This document shows, piece by piece, positions 40,501-49,198 of a stretch of DNA of 64,000 nt. A program made the translations under genes and the position numbers. The DNA is from CAWCWK01 sp963842125 (lineage in GTDB: Bacteria; Pseudomonadota; Alphaproteobacteria; Rhizobiales; CAWCWK01). The notes beneath the pieces were generated by a model that saw nothing but the letters and a program-made list of their open reading frames with translations, was not told where the DNA came from and did not search any database. The stretch's first letter is position 1. Every line of letters begins with the position of its first letter. The stretch is taken from contig CAWJFE010000005.1 in NCBI GenBank assembly GCA_963842125.1, positions 1,736,001-1,800,000 on the forward strand, written 5' to 3'.

Positions 40501-42408
40501 ATGACCGCGCACACCCCGCCGCCCGCCGCCGCCTCCGGCCTCGATCCCATCGCGCAGCGCTCCCTCCTTCGCGTCGTCACCTGCGGCTCGGTCGATGACG
40601 GCAAGTCGACGCTGATCGGACGGCTCTTGTTCGCCGGCGCGATGCTGGCGGACGACCAGATGGAGGCGCTGCGCCGGGAGAGCGCGAAGTCGGGCAATGT
40701 GGACGCGAGCGGCATCGACGTCTCGCTCCTTCTCGATGGCCTGGAGGCCGAGCGCGAGCAGGGCATCACGATCGACGCGGCCTACCGCTTCTTCGCGACG
40801 CCCAAACGCGCCTTTATCGTGGCGGACGGGCCCGGCCACGAGCAGTACACGCGCAACATGGCGACCGCCGCCTCGACGGCCGAGGCCGCGATCATCCTGA
40901 TCGACGCGCGCCAGGGCGTGCTGCGCCAGACGCGGCGCCATTCGATCATCCTCGGTCTGATGGGCGTGCGGCACGTGGTGCTGGCGATCAACAAGATGGA
41001 TCTGGTCGGCTACGACGAGGCGACCTTCGATCGGATCGTGGCGGACTACCGGGCTTTCCTCGCCGAAGATCCCGAAGGGGACGGGCCGATCGCGTTCGAC
41101 ACCGTCACCCCGATCCCGGTCTCGGCGCGCGAGGGCGACAACGTGGTGGAGCCGTCGGCCCATATGGGCTGGTATGGCGGCCCGACGCTGCTCGGTCATC
41201 TGGAAGAGCTCGACGCGACGCCGCCGGCCTCGACCCAGGGCTTTCGCTTCGGGGTCCAATGGGTGAACCGGCCCCATCTCGACTTCCGGGGCTTCTCCGG
41301 CACGGTGCTGGCCGGATCGGTGCGCCCGGGCGATGCCGTCGTGGCGGCATCCTCGGGCCGGGGGGCGAACGTGACGCGGATCGTCACGATGGCCGGCGAT
41401 CTCGGCGAGGCGGAGGCCGGCGACGCCGTCACGCTGACGCTCGACGCGGAGATCGACGTCAGCCGGGGCGACGTGCTGTGCGCGGCGAAAGACCGGCCGG
41501 ACGTGACCGACCAGTTCATGGCCAACCTCATCTGGACGGGCGACGAGGCGCTGCAGCCGGGGCGGCAGTACCTCCTCAAGATCGGCGCGCGCACCGTCCC
41601 GGCCTCGGTGACGGCGCTCAAGCACGCCATCGACGTCAACACCCGCCGGCATCTGGCCGCGACGACGCTGGAGCTGAACGATATCGGCGTGGTGAACGTG
41701 TCGACCGCTCAAGGCGTGCCTTACGCGCCCTATGGTACGAGCCGCGAGATGGGGGGCTTCATCCTCATCGACCGGTTCACCAACGCGACGCTGGGCGCCG
41801 GCATGATCGTGCATGGCCTTCGGCGCGCCGACAACGTCCACACCCAGGCGACGACGGTCGACAAGGCCGCGCGCGGCCGGGCGAAGGGTCAGCGACCGCG
41901 GGTCCTGTGGTTCACCGGCCTGTCGGGCTCGGGCAAGTCGACGATCGCCAACGCGGTCGAGACGCGCCTCCACGCCAGCGGCCATCACACCTACCTGTTG
42001 GACGGCGACAACGTGCGCCTCGGCCTCAACCGCGACCTCGGCTTCAAGGAGGAGGACCGGGTGGAGAACATCCGGCGCGTGTCGGAGGTGGCCAGGCTGA
42101 TGGTGGATGCCGGCCTGATCGTCCTCGTGTCGTTCATCAGCCCCTACCGGGCCGAGCGCCAGTTCGCGCGCTCGCTCTTCGAGGCGGGCGAGTTCGTCGA
42201 GGTCTTCGTCGACACGCCCTTGGAGGAGTGCATCCGCCGCGACGTGAAGGGGCTCTACGCCAAGGCGCAGGCCGGCGAGATCACCAACTTCACCGGCATC
42301 AGCGCGCCATACGAGACGCCGGAGAACGCCGAACTCGTGCTCGATACGATGAAAGGCACGACCGAAGACATGGCCGACATCGTCTTGCGTCAGTTGAACG
42401 AGGGGTGA
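40501..42408 (+). CDS. cysNC: Bifunctional sulfate adenylyltransferase subunit 1 / adenylylsulfate kinase
   Basis: 635-residue fusion. CysN GTPase part (about 1-440): GSVDDGKSTLIGRLL, DGPGHEQYTRNM (the usual T of the G3 motif is replaced by G) and NKMDLVGYD. The C-terminal APS kinase (about 465-635) shows WFTGLSGSGKSTIA, DGDNVRLGLNRDLGF and SPYRAERQ. The fusion yields PAPS, the sulfate donor for sulfotransferases; the same CysNC/NodQ architecture serves Nod-factor and LPS sulfation in rhizobia. Tight operon with galE and cysD. Confidence 0.96.
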   Translation: MTAHTPPPAAASGLDPIAQRSLLRVVTCGSVDDGKSTLIGRLLFAGAMLADDQMEALRRESAKSGNVDASGIDVSLLLDGLEAEREQGITIDAAYRFFATPKRAFIVADGPGHEQYTRNMATAASTAEAAIILIDARQGVLRQTRRHSIILGLMGVRHVVLAINKMDLVGYDEATFDRIVADYRAFLAEDPEGDGPIAFDTVTPIPVSAREGDNVVEPSAHMGWYGGPTLLGHLEELDATPPASTQGFRFGVQWVNRPHLDFRGFSGTVLAGSVRPGDAVVAASSGRGANVTRIVTMAGDLGEAEAGDAVTLTLDAEIDVSRGDVLCAAKDRPDVTDQFMANLIWTGDEALQPGRQYLLKIGARTVPASVTALKHAIDVNTRRHLAATTLELNDIGVVNVSTAQGVPYAPYGTSREMGGFILIDRFTNATLGAGMIVHGLRRADNVHTQATTVDKAARGRAKGQRPRVLWFTGLSGSGKSTIANAVETRLHASGHHTYLLDGDNVRLGLNRDLGFKEEDRVENIRRVSEVARLMVDAGLIVLVSFISPYRAERQFARSLFEAGEFVEVFVDTPLEECIRRDVKGLYAKAQAGEITNFTGISAPYETPENAELVLDTMKGTTEDMADIVLRQLNEG

Positions 42409-42413
42409 CAGCG

Positions 42414-43304
42414 ATGGAGGCGCACGATCCCGCAGTCACGACCGTTCACCGCTTCGACGCGATTGAGAGCGGCCTTACCGAGGCGTCATCCTGGGCAGGC
42501 TGGCTGGCGAATGACGCGAACCGGATCGCACTGACGGAGCGGCTTGACGCGCTCGTATCGCCGAGTGGCATCCTCTCCCTCGATGTCTTCGACACGCTCG
42601 TCATTCGCGACGACGTGAGTGAGTTGACACGGTTCGTGGAGATCGGAGCGCGCATGGCCGAGATCGTCGCGGCGAACCATCCGACCCATCGCCCGAGTGC
42701 CCTCGACGCCTTCGTAGCCCGCGATCTCGGCACCAGGGCGAGCTATCGCGCGTCGACGCCGGTCGACGGCGTCCGGGAGGGCTCGCTGACGGAGATCCAC
42801 CGAACCGCAAGCCGCATCCTCACCGAATCGGATGCTCTTGCAGGGGCGTTCATCGATGCCGAGCTCGGCTACGAAACCGCACGCCTTACGCCGAACCCGT
42901 TCCTCCTCGACTATGCCGGCCGCCATCGCGCGCGCGGCGGCAGGGTCCTCCTACTTAGCGACATGTATATGCACGCAGAGCAGATCGCCGCCCTGCTTCG
43001 CGCCATCGGTGTGACCGACGACCTCTACGACACGCTGATATCGAGCGCGGACACCAAGCTCTCCAAGGCGTCAGGCGGCGTTTTCGCCATCGCGGAGGAC
43101 CGCTTGAGCGCCGGACCCGATGATATCTGCCACGTAGGCGATTCCCTGCACGGCGATTTTCGCCAGCCGAAGGCGCGCGGATGGCGCGCCCTCCATCTGC
43201 CAGTACCCGCCGCCCGCATCAGCGCGCGCCGCGCCGACCACATCGCCACGCTATCGCACCTGCGCGAACACGGGCTCGACAGCGATATCGCTGTGCCGGG
43301 CTAG
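42414..43304 (+). CDS. HAD-superfamily hydrolase of the polysaccharide-cluster type
   Basis: 296 residues, ATG 42414 with GAGGGG eight bases upstream. HAD motif I is LSLDVFDTLVIRD (about residue 55), motif II LLLSDMYMH (about 180), a lysine in KLSKASGG and motif IV CHVGDSLHGDF (about 240). The layout resembles predicted HAD hydrolases (COG5610-like) often fused to or beside glycosyltransferases. Five bases after cysNC, so same transcript. The natural substrate is unknown; a phosphosugar in glycan synthesis is a reasonable guess. Confidence 0.85.
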   Translation: MEAHDPAVTTVHRFDAIESGLTEASSWAGWLANDANRIALTERLDALVSPSGILSLDVFDTLVIRDDVSELTRFVEIGARMAEIVAANHPTHRPSALDAFVARDLGTRASYRASTPVDGVREGSLTEIHRTASRILTESDALAGAFIDAELGYETARLTPNPFLLDYAGRHRARGGRVLLLSDMYMHAEQIAALLRAIGVTDDLYDTLISSADTKLSKASGGVFAIAEDRLSAGPDDICHVGDSLHGDFRQPKARGWRALHLPVPAARISARRADHIATLSHLREHGLDSDIAVPG

Positions 43305-43404
43305 AGCCGTTCCAGCGAAGGTGCGATAGCACCACAGGGTAAGAAACCGCACCATATCGATGCGCTAGAACGCGTTCGGTGAATGAATATGAACCGAAGG
43401 CCCT

Positions 43405-44538
43405 CTAGGCCGCCAAGCCGTCCCGCACCTTCAGCCAGGAGGTGCCGTCGCAATAGACGAGTTGCGCTCCGCCCGCCGCATCGGACGCGAAGCCGACCAT
43501 GCCGGCCTTGTCCGGCACCGGCAGACTCGCCTTCGCAATCGGCTCCAGCCGCATGACGCCGTTGATATCGAGCGTGGTGGCGGGATCGCTTCGGTTGATG
43601 CCGATGTTGCTGTTTGCGGCGATATAGAGCGCATTGTTCATGTTCTCCGCGCCGGCATAGGCGACCACGATGGGCGATCCGCGCCAGGCACCGGAGGGGT
43701 CGAACATCGTCAGACCGAATCCGTTCATATTCTCGTTCACGCCGAACGAACAGCGCCGAACGGTGCCGATGAGAAATTCGAGCGCGATGGTGACGGCGCT
43801 CGGGTGGTCGTTGTTGATCGTGAGCCCATAGTACGGGAACTCATTCGACGTCATGGAAAGCTTGCGCGCGTAGAACTCACCGCCTGTCGTGAGCCCGGCC
43901 GGCAGCGTGACGCGCGCGCTCGCGGCCTCCACGCGAAGGGCGTCGGTCCAGAGCGCGCCATCGGCGCTCGTCTTGACGACGAAGTCGTCGGACCCGGTGA
44001 GACCCATTTCAGCGCGGCCCGACCAATCGCTCTGATAAAGGAGGCTGGCGGTCTCCGCAGGCCCCGCTTTGTTGACTGTCAGGCGGTGGCCCCCGCCCTC
44101 GTGACTGAGAAGCGTGCTGTCGGCGTTGATGCTGAGCCGGCTGTTGACGTCCGCCGACGTGTTGATGCCGAGCCGGTCGAGGCTATCGGGGGCGCCCGAT
44201 CCGACCTGCGTCCAGTTCGTGCCGTCGAAGACGACGAGTCCGCCACCGCTCGCATCATGCGCGATCCAGCCGGTCCGAGGCATCAGGAACCGCCATCCGC
44301 CGTCCTGCGCCTGCGCGACCCGGCCATCGTGCCCGGCAAAGGCGCCCGTCGCCGCTTCACCGACGATGAAGCGCTCGCCATTGCCTGCGCCAGTCGGCGG
44401 CTCGGTCACGCCAAGCGCGCCTACGCTCAGATGCACCAACGCGTCCAAGGCGAGGATCGCCTCGTTATGGGTGACGTGTTTTTGCGCCTGGTCGGGCAGG
44501 ATATAGGGCAGGGAGAGGTTGGGTGTCGCGTCGCTCAT
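43405..44538 (-). CDS. DUF2793-containing phage/GTA-type fibre protein
   Basis: 377 residues. The N-terminal domain (PYILPDQAQKHVTHNEAI, then LDALVHLSV...PPTGAGNGERFIVG...W) is DUF2793, found in prophage tail proteins and reported for head-spike loci of Rhodobacter-type gene transfer agents. The middle is beta-rich and repetitive (SLLYQSDWSGRAEMGLTGSD), ending in NIGINRSDPATTLDINGVMRL and a small C-terminal domain with YCDGTSWLKV, as in phage fibre proteins. No other phage gene is near. It is encoded opposite to the surrounding glycan genes and may bind or display on the surface polysaccharide. Confidence 0.8.
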   Translation of the reverse strand: MSDATPNLSLPYILPDQAQKHVTHNEAILALDALVHLSVGALGVTEPPTGAGNGERFIVGEAATGAFAGHDGRVAQAQDGGWRFLMPRTGWIAHDASGGGLVVFDGTNWTQVGSGAPDSLDRLGINTSADVNSRLSINADSTLLSHEGGGHRLTVNKAGPAETASLLYQSDWSGRAEMGLTGSDDFVVKTSADGALWTDALRVEAASARVTLPAGLTTGGEFYARKLSMTSNEFPYYGLTINNDHPSAVTIALEFLIGTVRRCSFGVNENMNGFGLTMFDPSGAWRGSPIVVAYAGAENMNNALYIAANSNIGINRSDPATTLDINGVMRLEPIAKASLPVPDKAGMVGFASDAAGGAQLVYCDGTSWLKVRDGLAA

Positions 44539-44662
44539 CGTCTATCCTTCGGCCTTGGTGAGATCCGGGGGCGAATCGAGAGCGTCTGATCTATCCCAAG
44601 GCGGGCGGGCCCGCCGACAAGCTATGTTAAGTTGGGTCGATCGTTCGGTGCATGGGGTGTGG

Positions 44663-45433
44663 ATGTCTGTGATGGAGGCCATGTCGAGCCTTGGTGCGAC
44701 GGAGCGTGAGACCTCAACCGCAATCGAAGCCATCGGTCGCGCATTCGCCGCGCCGTTCGAGCAGATCAATTACCTGAGCCACCACAGCCGGGCACGGCGC
44801 TACATCTATATCGAGGTGCCGAAAGTCGCCTGCACGACGATCAAGCGGGTGCTGCAGGACGGCGAGCCCGGCGCATTGCACCCTGCTGCGCGAAACGTTC
44901 ACGACCGAGATATCTCGGCGCTCGCACGGCCCGGCGAAGATGCGGCCTGGTATCTGGCGGCGCTTGGCGCAACGGACATCTTCACGTTCGCCTTCGTTCG
45001 CAACCCCTACACAAGGGCACTCTCCTGCTATCTCGACAAGTTCGTCGACAACCCGAGCGAACGCGCCCGCCTCGCGCCCGAACTCGGGCTGCCGGACGAG
45101 ACGCCTGATTTCCGAACCTATCTCGCCGCCATCCACGCCCAGTCGCCCGACGCCTGGGAGATCCATTGGGCGTCTCAGACCGCACTGCTTCGGCCCGACC
45201 GGATCGCCTACGACTATCTCGGGCGGTTCGAAAATTTCGCCGACCACTTCACGCAGGTCTGCCGGACGATCGGCGTGCCGGCCGACGGCGTGGCGAAAGG
45301 GACGGCGCATGCTACCGGTGCGGGGCGACGCATCCGCGACTATTTCGGCGCCGAGGAGATCGCGCTCGTCCGAGCGATCTATGCGGACGATTTCCAGACC
45401 TTCGGCTATGGCTACGGTTTGGACGTCGTCTAG
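44663..45433 (+). CDS. PAPS-dependent carbohydrate sulfotransferase (Sulfotransfer_2 family)
   Basis: About 256 residues. The 5'-phosphosulfate loop IYIEVPKVACTTIKRVL lies near residue 52 and the 3'-phosphate site FAFVRNPYTRALSCYLDKF near residue 110, both diagnostic for Golgi-type carbohydrate sulfotransferases and bacterial relatives. GGGGTG precedes ATG 44663; an ATG at 44624 would add 13 residues. It would transfer sulfate from the PAPS made by CysD/CysNC nearby to a sugar or lipid-linked glycan. It lacks a membrane segment, so acts in the cytoplasm. Confidence 0.88.
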   Translation: MSVMEAMSSLGATERETSTAIEAIGRAFAAPFEQINYLSHHSRARRYIYIEVPKVACTTIKRVLQDGEPGALHPAARNVHDRDISALARPGEDAAWYLAALGATDIFTFAFVRNPYTRALSCYLDKFVDNPSERARLAPELGLPDETPDFRTYLAAIHAQSPDAWEIHWASQTALLRPDRIAYDYLGRFENFADHFTQVCRTIGVPADGVAKGTAHATGAGRRIRDYFGAEEIALVRAIYADDFQTFGYGYGLDVV

Positions 45434-45478
45434 AGCCGTTCCCGCAAACGTTGGTTCGGCCCTAGCCCTCTCCTCCTC

Positions 45479-45634
45479 GTCATCCTCGGGCACCGACCCG
45501 AGGATCCAGAGCGGCAGTCGCAATGTTCCGATCGTCGGCAAATGATCGCGGGTCGCTCAATCGGTCGGAAGATTGGACGGAGGGCTTTTGTCCATTGCGC
45601 TCCTGGATTCTCGGGTCGGAGGCCGAGAATGACG
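45479..45634. repeat. Intergenic nested-palindrome repeat, copy A
   Basis: Left arm 45479-45513 contains CCTCGGG (45484-45490) and CCCGAGG (45497-45503); right arm 45603-45634 contains ATTCTCGG and CCGAGAAT. Each arm is itself a palindrome, and the right arm is close to the reverse complement of the left, so the element is a long inverted repeat with a variable spacer of about 90 bases. Related copies are at 50241 and 59710. Organisation is MITE- or REP-like. It fills the gap after the sulfotransferase gene. Confidence 0.75.
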
Positions 45635-45680
45635 GCAGGATGTGAGGTCGTCTTCCAGAGCAGGCGTGGCTTCAGTACGG

Positions 45681-48128
45681 CTAGCTGGGATTTCTCGTCG
45701 GGCGGGGCCGATCGTCATAGCGGCCATAGCGCAGGTAGTGCTCGAAGCCGGATGTGAAGAGGCCGGCTTCAAGGTCTTCCCGAACGTCCGGCCGGTCCGT
45801 GAGATAGGCGTCTTCGTCGAAATCTGTCGGCGGGTGTATCGCCTGTCGGAGCTTTCGCGCGACGGCTATCAGTTCCGGTATTCGATCCGAAGCGGATACC
45901 AGCGGCAGGATCTGTTGGTTCTGGACACCGATCTGATGGATCCGCGCGTTGAGGAGATCGACGAGATGGACACGATCGGGGTCCTCCGCCAGCCGGGGGG
46001 CTTCCCCGGCGGGTCCGGCCGTCTCGGTTCGGCCGTCCTCCACCGTCCGCCGTATGCGATCGCCCTCGTCGCGCAGCGCGCGTGTCAGGTAGCCGGTCAT
46101 GACGACGATGGCGGCCGGGAATTGGGCCATGTTCCGGCGCACGAACCGGTTCCTCAGAATCGGCTGATACTCCTCGTGCTTGGAGACCCCGCCGATGACC
46201 GAGTTGGCGTAGACACCGAAGCGGGCTGCGTCGCCCCGGTCGCGGTGATGGTAGTAAGCGAGCGGGCTCGGGACGACGCCGATATCCGCCCGCAATAGGA
46301 ATTCGAGGTTGAAGTTCCAATCGCCGAGGACCGGCAGCGCCTCGTCATAGCCGCCGACATCGTCATAGATCGCGCGGCGGTAGAGAAAGGCGATCGGCGG
46401 GAAGAAATTGCCGACGGCCATCTCCGCCAGATGCACGCCCCGCACCCAGTCCTGATAGCCCGACCGTGCGTGCTCGATGACCGCGCCGTTCCGGATCTCC
46501 TCCGATACGTAGACGGAGTGCGTGATGACCCCGTCATAGTGCGAACCGTCGCCTTCGAGGAAGGCGACGGTTCGGTCGAGGAAGTCGGGGTGCAGCGCGT
46601 CGTCATCGTCATGAATGAGGACGTAGTCGCTCTCGACGGAGCGAATGCCAGCGTTGGATGCGGCCTCCATGCCGAGACTGCGCGCATTGCTCACCAGCTG
46701 TATCCGGCGGCGATCGACGCCGCCAGCCTCTACGATCTCGCGAACGGGAGCTTCGTCGCCGCCATCGTTGACGATCACCCACACGTAGTCGGCATAGGTC
46801 TGGCCCGCGACGGACGAGGCGGCGCGTTCGAGGAGCAGCGGGCGGTTCTTCGTGCGCGTGACGATCGCAACGGATGGTCTCCGCTTTGGCTCAGCGACGG
46901 GCAGAGCGGGCTTCGAGACCGCAAGCGCAGCCGGCCTGCTCAACCCCGCCGCCCGCGCCTGCAGATCACGCGCGACGCTGCCCTCGTATTCGAGCGAGAC
47001 CTGCCCGCCCGCCCAAAGCGCATGCGTCAAACGCGCATCGGTGTCCTGGTATTGCGCGTGGTCGGTCGGAAGCAGGACTGGAACGTCGAGGATCTTCCCG
47101 AAGTCCGCAGAGCGATCCTTGCCAGCCAGCGCCAGTGCTTCGGCTCGCGTCGGGGCCGCGAGAATGCGCGCGAGTGTCGGCATCGCCGCCTGATGGCGGG
47201 CGACGATCTCGGCGGCACCGAGCGCGGCGTTGTTCGACAGATACCGCCACACATGCGCGTAGAGTGCGTCCTCCGACCCGAGCGCATCGGCCGTATTGGC
47301 GGCCACCAGCGGCGCGGCCACCTCCGCAAAAGCGCCCGATGGGACTTCCTCGACAGACGGCCCGTTCGGCTCCAGCAGAGTCTCGATCAGGTGCCGATGG
47401 AGGGTGAAGGCGGTCTCCGGCCGCGCCGGATCGTAGGTCTCGGCTTGGAACAGGAGCCCGACGGCCCTGTCGGCGACCGCCTCGTCGGCTTCGGGCGAGA
47501 GGATGCGGCCGAAATAGAGGCCGTGCCAGTCGCGCTCCGGATAGGCGTCGGCGAGAAGCCCCTGCATCGTCCCCTGCCAGCCGCTATCGACGAGGACGAC
47601 GCGCCGACGCTCGCACAGCAGGTCGTTCACATAGGTCTCGAACGCTGAGGAGCAGGCGCCGAGATAGTCGCGCAGCGCCGCCGCCTCGGGCGTCGGCCCG
47701 TCCAGCCAGCCGGGAAAGACGGCGCCGTGGGCCTTGTGCTCATCGCGGCCGAGGTCGAGGCCGGCCAGTCGATCGGGATGGTGTCGAAGCAGACCGGCGA
47801 TCAGGTCGCTGATCGGCTGATGGCGATATTCCCGCGCGATGAGCGTAGCGGCGCTCTCGCGGCTGCGCCGCATAAGCCCCTTCGCCGCCAGCACCCGCGA
47901 GACCCAGAAGACGTCTCCTACAGGTGCGCCGCCCGACCAACCGGCGAGGAACGTTCGATAGAGCCGCTCGATCCGCACGCCGGCCCGCGCGCAGTAGAGG
48001 ACCGTCGTGTCGTCATCACCGAAATAGCAGAGATACTGGTGCAGCCCCAACAGCCAGCGGTGGACCACGGGACCGAGATGGTCCCGGCCGATCTCGGCCT
48101 GAAGCGCGAGCCTCTCGGCGCTCAGCAC
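45681..48128 (-). CDS. Large glycosyltransferase (GT2) with HAD-associated N-terminal region
   Basis: 815 residues from GTG 48128. Residues 1-400 (DDTTVLYCARAGVRIERLY, FWVSRVLAAKG, VVLVDSGWQGTMQ) resemble the region that accompanies HAD domains in COG5610-like proteins. Residues about 418-650 are a GT-A glycosyltransferase (SVAIVTRTKNRPLLLERAASS, IHDDDDALHPDF as DXD region, LGDWNFNLEFLLRAD). The C-terminal FDEDAYLTDRPDV...HYLRYGRYDDRP motif is seen in exopolysaccharide glycosyltransferases. The frame is open 25 codons upstream to a TGA at 48203 without a standard start, and that stretch looks coding, so the true N-terminus is uncertain. Confidence 0.82.
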   Translation of the reverse strand: MLSAERLALQAEIGRDHLGPVVHRWLLGLHQYLCYFGDDDTTVLYCARAGVRIERLYRTFLAGWSGGAPVGDVFWVSRVLAAKGLMRRSRESAATLIAREYRHQPISDLIAGLLRHHPDRLAGLDLGRDEHKAHGAVFPGWLDGPTPEAAALRDYLGACSSAFETYVNDLLCERRRVVLVDSGWQGTMQGLLADAYPERDWHGLYFGRILSPEADEAVADRAVGLLFQAETYDPARPETAFTLHRHLIETLLEPNGPSVEEVPSGAFAEVAAPLVAANTADALGSEDALYAHVWRYLSNNAALGAAEIVARHQAAMPTLARILAAPTRAEALALAGKDRSADFGKILDVPVLLPTDHAQYQDTDARLTHALWAGGQVSLEYEGSVARDLQARAAGLSRPAALAVSKPALPVAEPKRRPSVAIVTRTKNRPLLLERAASSVAGQTYADYVWVIVNDGGDEAPVREIVEAGGVDRRRIQLVSNARSLGMEAASNAGIRSVESDYVLIHDDDDALHPDFLDRTVAFLEGDGSHYDGVITHSVYVSEEIRNGAVIEHARSGYQDWVRGVHLAEMAVGNFFPPIAFLYRRAIYDDVGGYDEALPVLGDWNFNLEFLLRADIGVVPSPLAYYHHRDRGDAARFGVYANSVIGGVSKHEEYQPILRNRFVRRNMAQFPAAIVVMTGYLTRALRDEGDRIRRTVEDGRTETAGPAGEAPRLAEDPDRVHLVDLLNARIHQIGVQNQQILPLVSASDRIPELIAVARKLRQAIHPPTDFDEDAYLTDRPDVREDLEAGLFTSGFEHYLRYGRYDDRPRPTRNPS

Positions 48129-48315
48129 ACGATCGCGTCCGTTATCGCCGAGCGGCCGCCAGCTCGAGCGTTCGACATCCGGCTCACGCCAACGAGGAAT
48201 TCAACGCCCATACTCGCCCCTGCCCGCGTTCATTTTGAAGCGCGGAGGGGGAAACGGCAACCACTCTCTGTCATTCCTGCTCGGCGCTCTCGGCGCATGT
48301 CGGAGCGACGGTTGC

Positions 48316-49044
48316 CTAGAACGTCGCCCGTCCGCCCGAGAGGTCGAATGTGGCGCTCGTCGTGAACGTGTTCTCGCGGCTGACGATCCATACGATCATC
48401 TCGGCGGCTTCCTCGACCTCGAGAAAGCGCCCGCGCGGGATCTTGGACAGCATGTAGTCGATGTGCTCCTGGCTCATCTGATCGAAGATGCGCGTGCGGG
48501 CGGCGGCGGGGGTGACGCAATTGACGGCGATGTCGTGGCCGGCCAGTTCCTTGCCAAGGCTCTTCGTGAGCGCGATGACGCCGGCCTTGGCGGCGGAATA
48601 GGCCGAGGCGTTCGGATTGCCCTCCTTGCCGGCGACGGAGGCGATGTTGCAGATGCGCCCATAGCCAGCAGCGATCATAGACCTGGCGACCACACGATTG
48701 ACGTAGAACGTTCCGTTGAGATCGATATCGACGACGCGTCGCCACTCTTCGAGAGGGTAGTCGACCACCGGCGCGTTCGCCCCCGCGATACCGGCCGAGT
48801 GGACGAGCGCGTCGATCTTGCCGAGGGCCGCCAGCGTCTCTTCTGCGGCCGCCTCCACGCCGGCCGCATCGCTGACATCGACCTGGCAGGTGACCGTCTC
48901 GCCGCCCAGCGCCGCGGCGGCGGCGGCCATCGCGTCCGGGTCCATGTCCCAGAGCGCGACGCGCGAGCCCTTCGCACGCAGCGCCTTGGCCACCGCCAGC
49001 CCGATGCCCTGCGCCCCGCCGGTGATGATCGCCGTATCCGTCAT
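48316..49044 (-). CDS. Short-chain dehydrogenase/reductase
   Basis: 242-residue classical SDR. Cofactor motif TGGAQGIG (residues 8-15), WDMD after strand 2 (NAD preference likely), SAGIAG, and catalytic NIASVAG with YSAAK. Resembles gluconate/acetoacetyl-CoA reductase-like SDRs; the substrate cannot be deduced. It lies between the glycan block and the xdhC-like gene, transcribed away from the latter. Confidence 0.9.
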   Translation of the reverse strand: MTDTAIITGGAQGIGLAVAKALRAKGSRVALWDMDPDAMAAAAAALGGETVTCQVDVSDAAGVEAAAEETLAALGKIDALVHSAGIAGANAPVVDYPLEEWRRVVDIDLNGTFYVNRVVARSMIAAGYGRICNIASVAGKEGNPNASAYSAAKAGVIALTKSLGKELAGHDIAVNCVTPAAARTRIFDQMSQEHIDYMLSKIPRGRFLEVEEAAEMIVWIVSRENTFTTSATFDLSGGRATF

Positions 49045-49198
49045 CTGTCATCCTTCCCGAAACCGTTGCCATCACCTTGCACGATGGTGTCGCACACGCG
49101 TAAGCCCGGCGTCACGCCCGCAGACATTATCCGACCCTCGGGCACGTGCGCGCGCGGCGACCCTTGAGACGCGGCCGACCCTGGCGCAAAGTCTCCCG

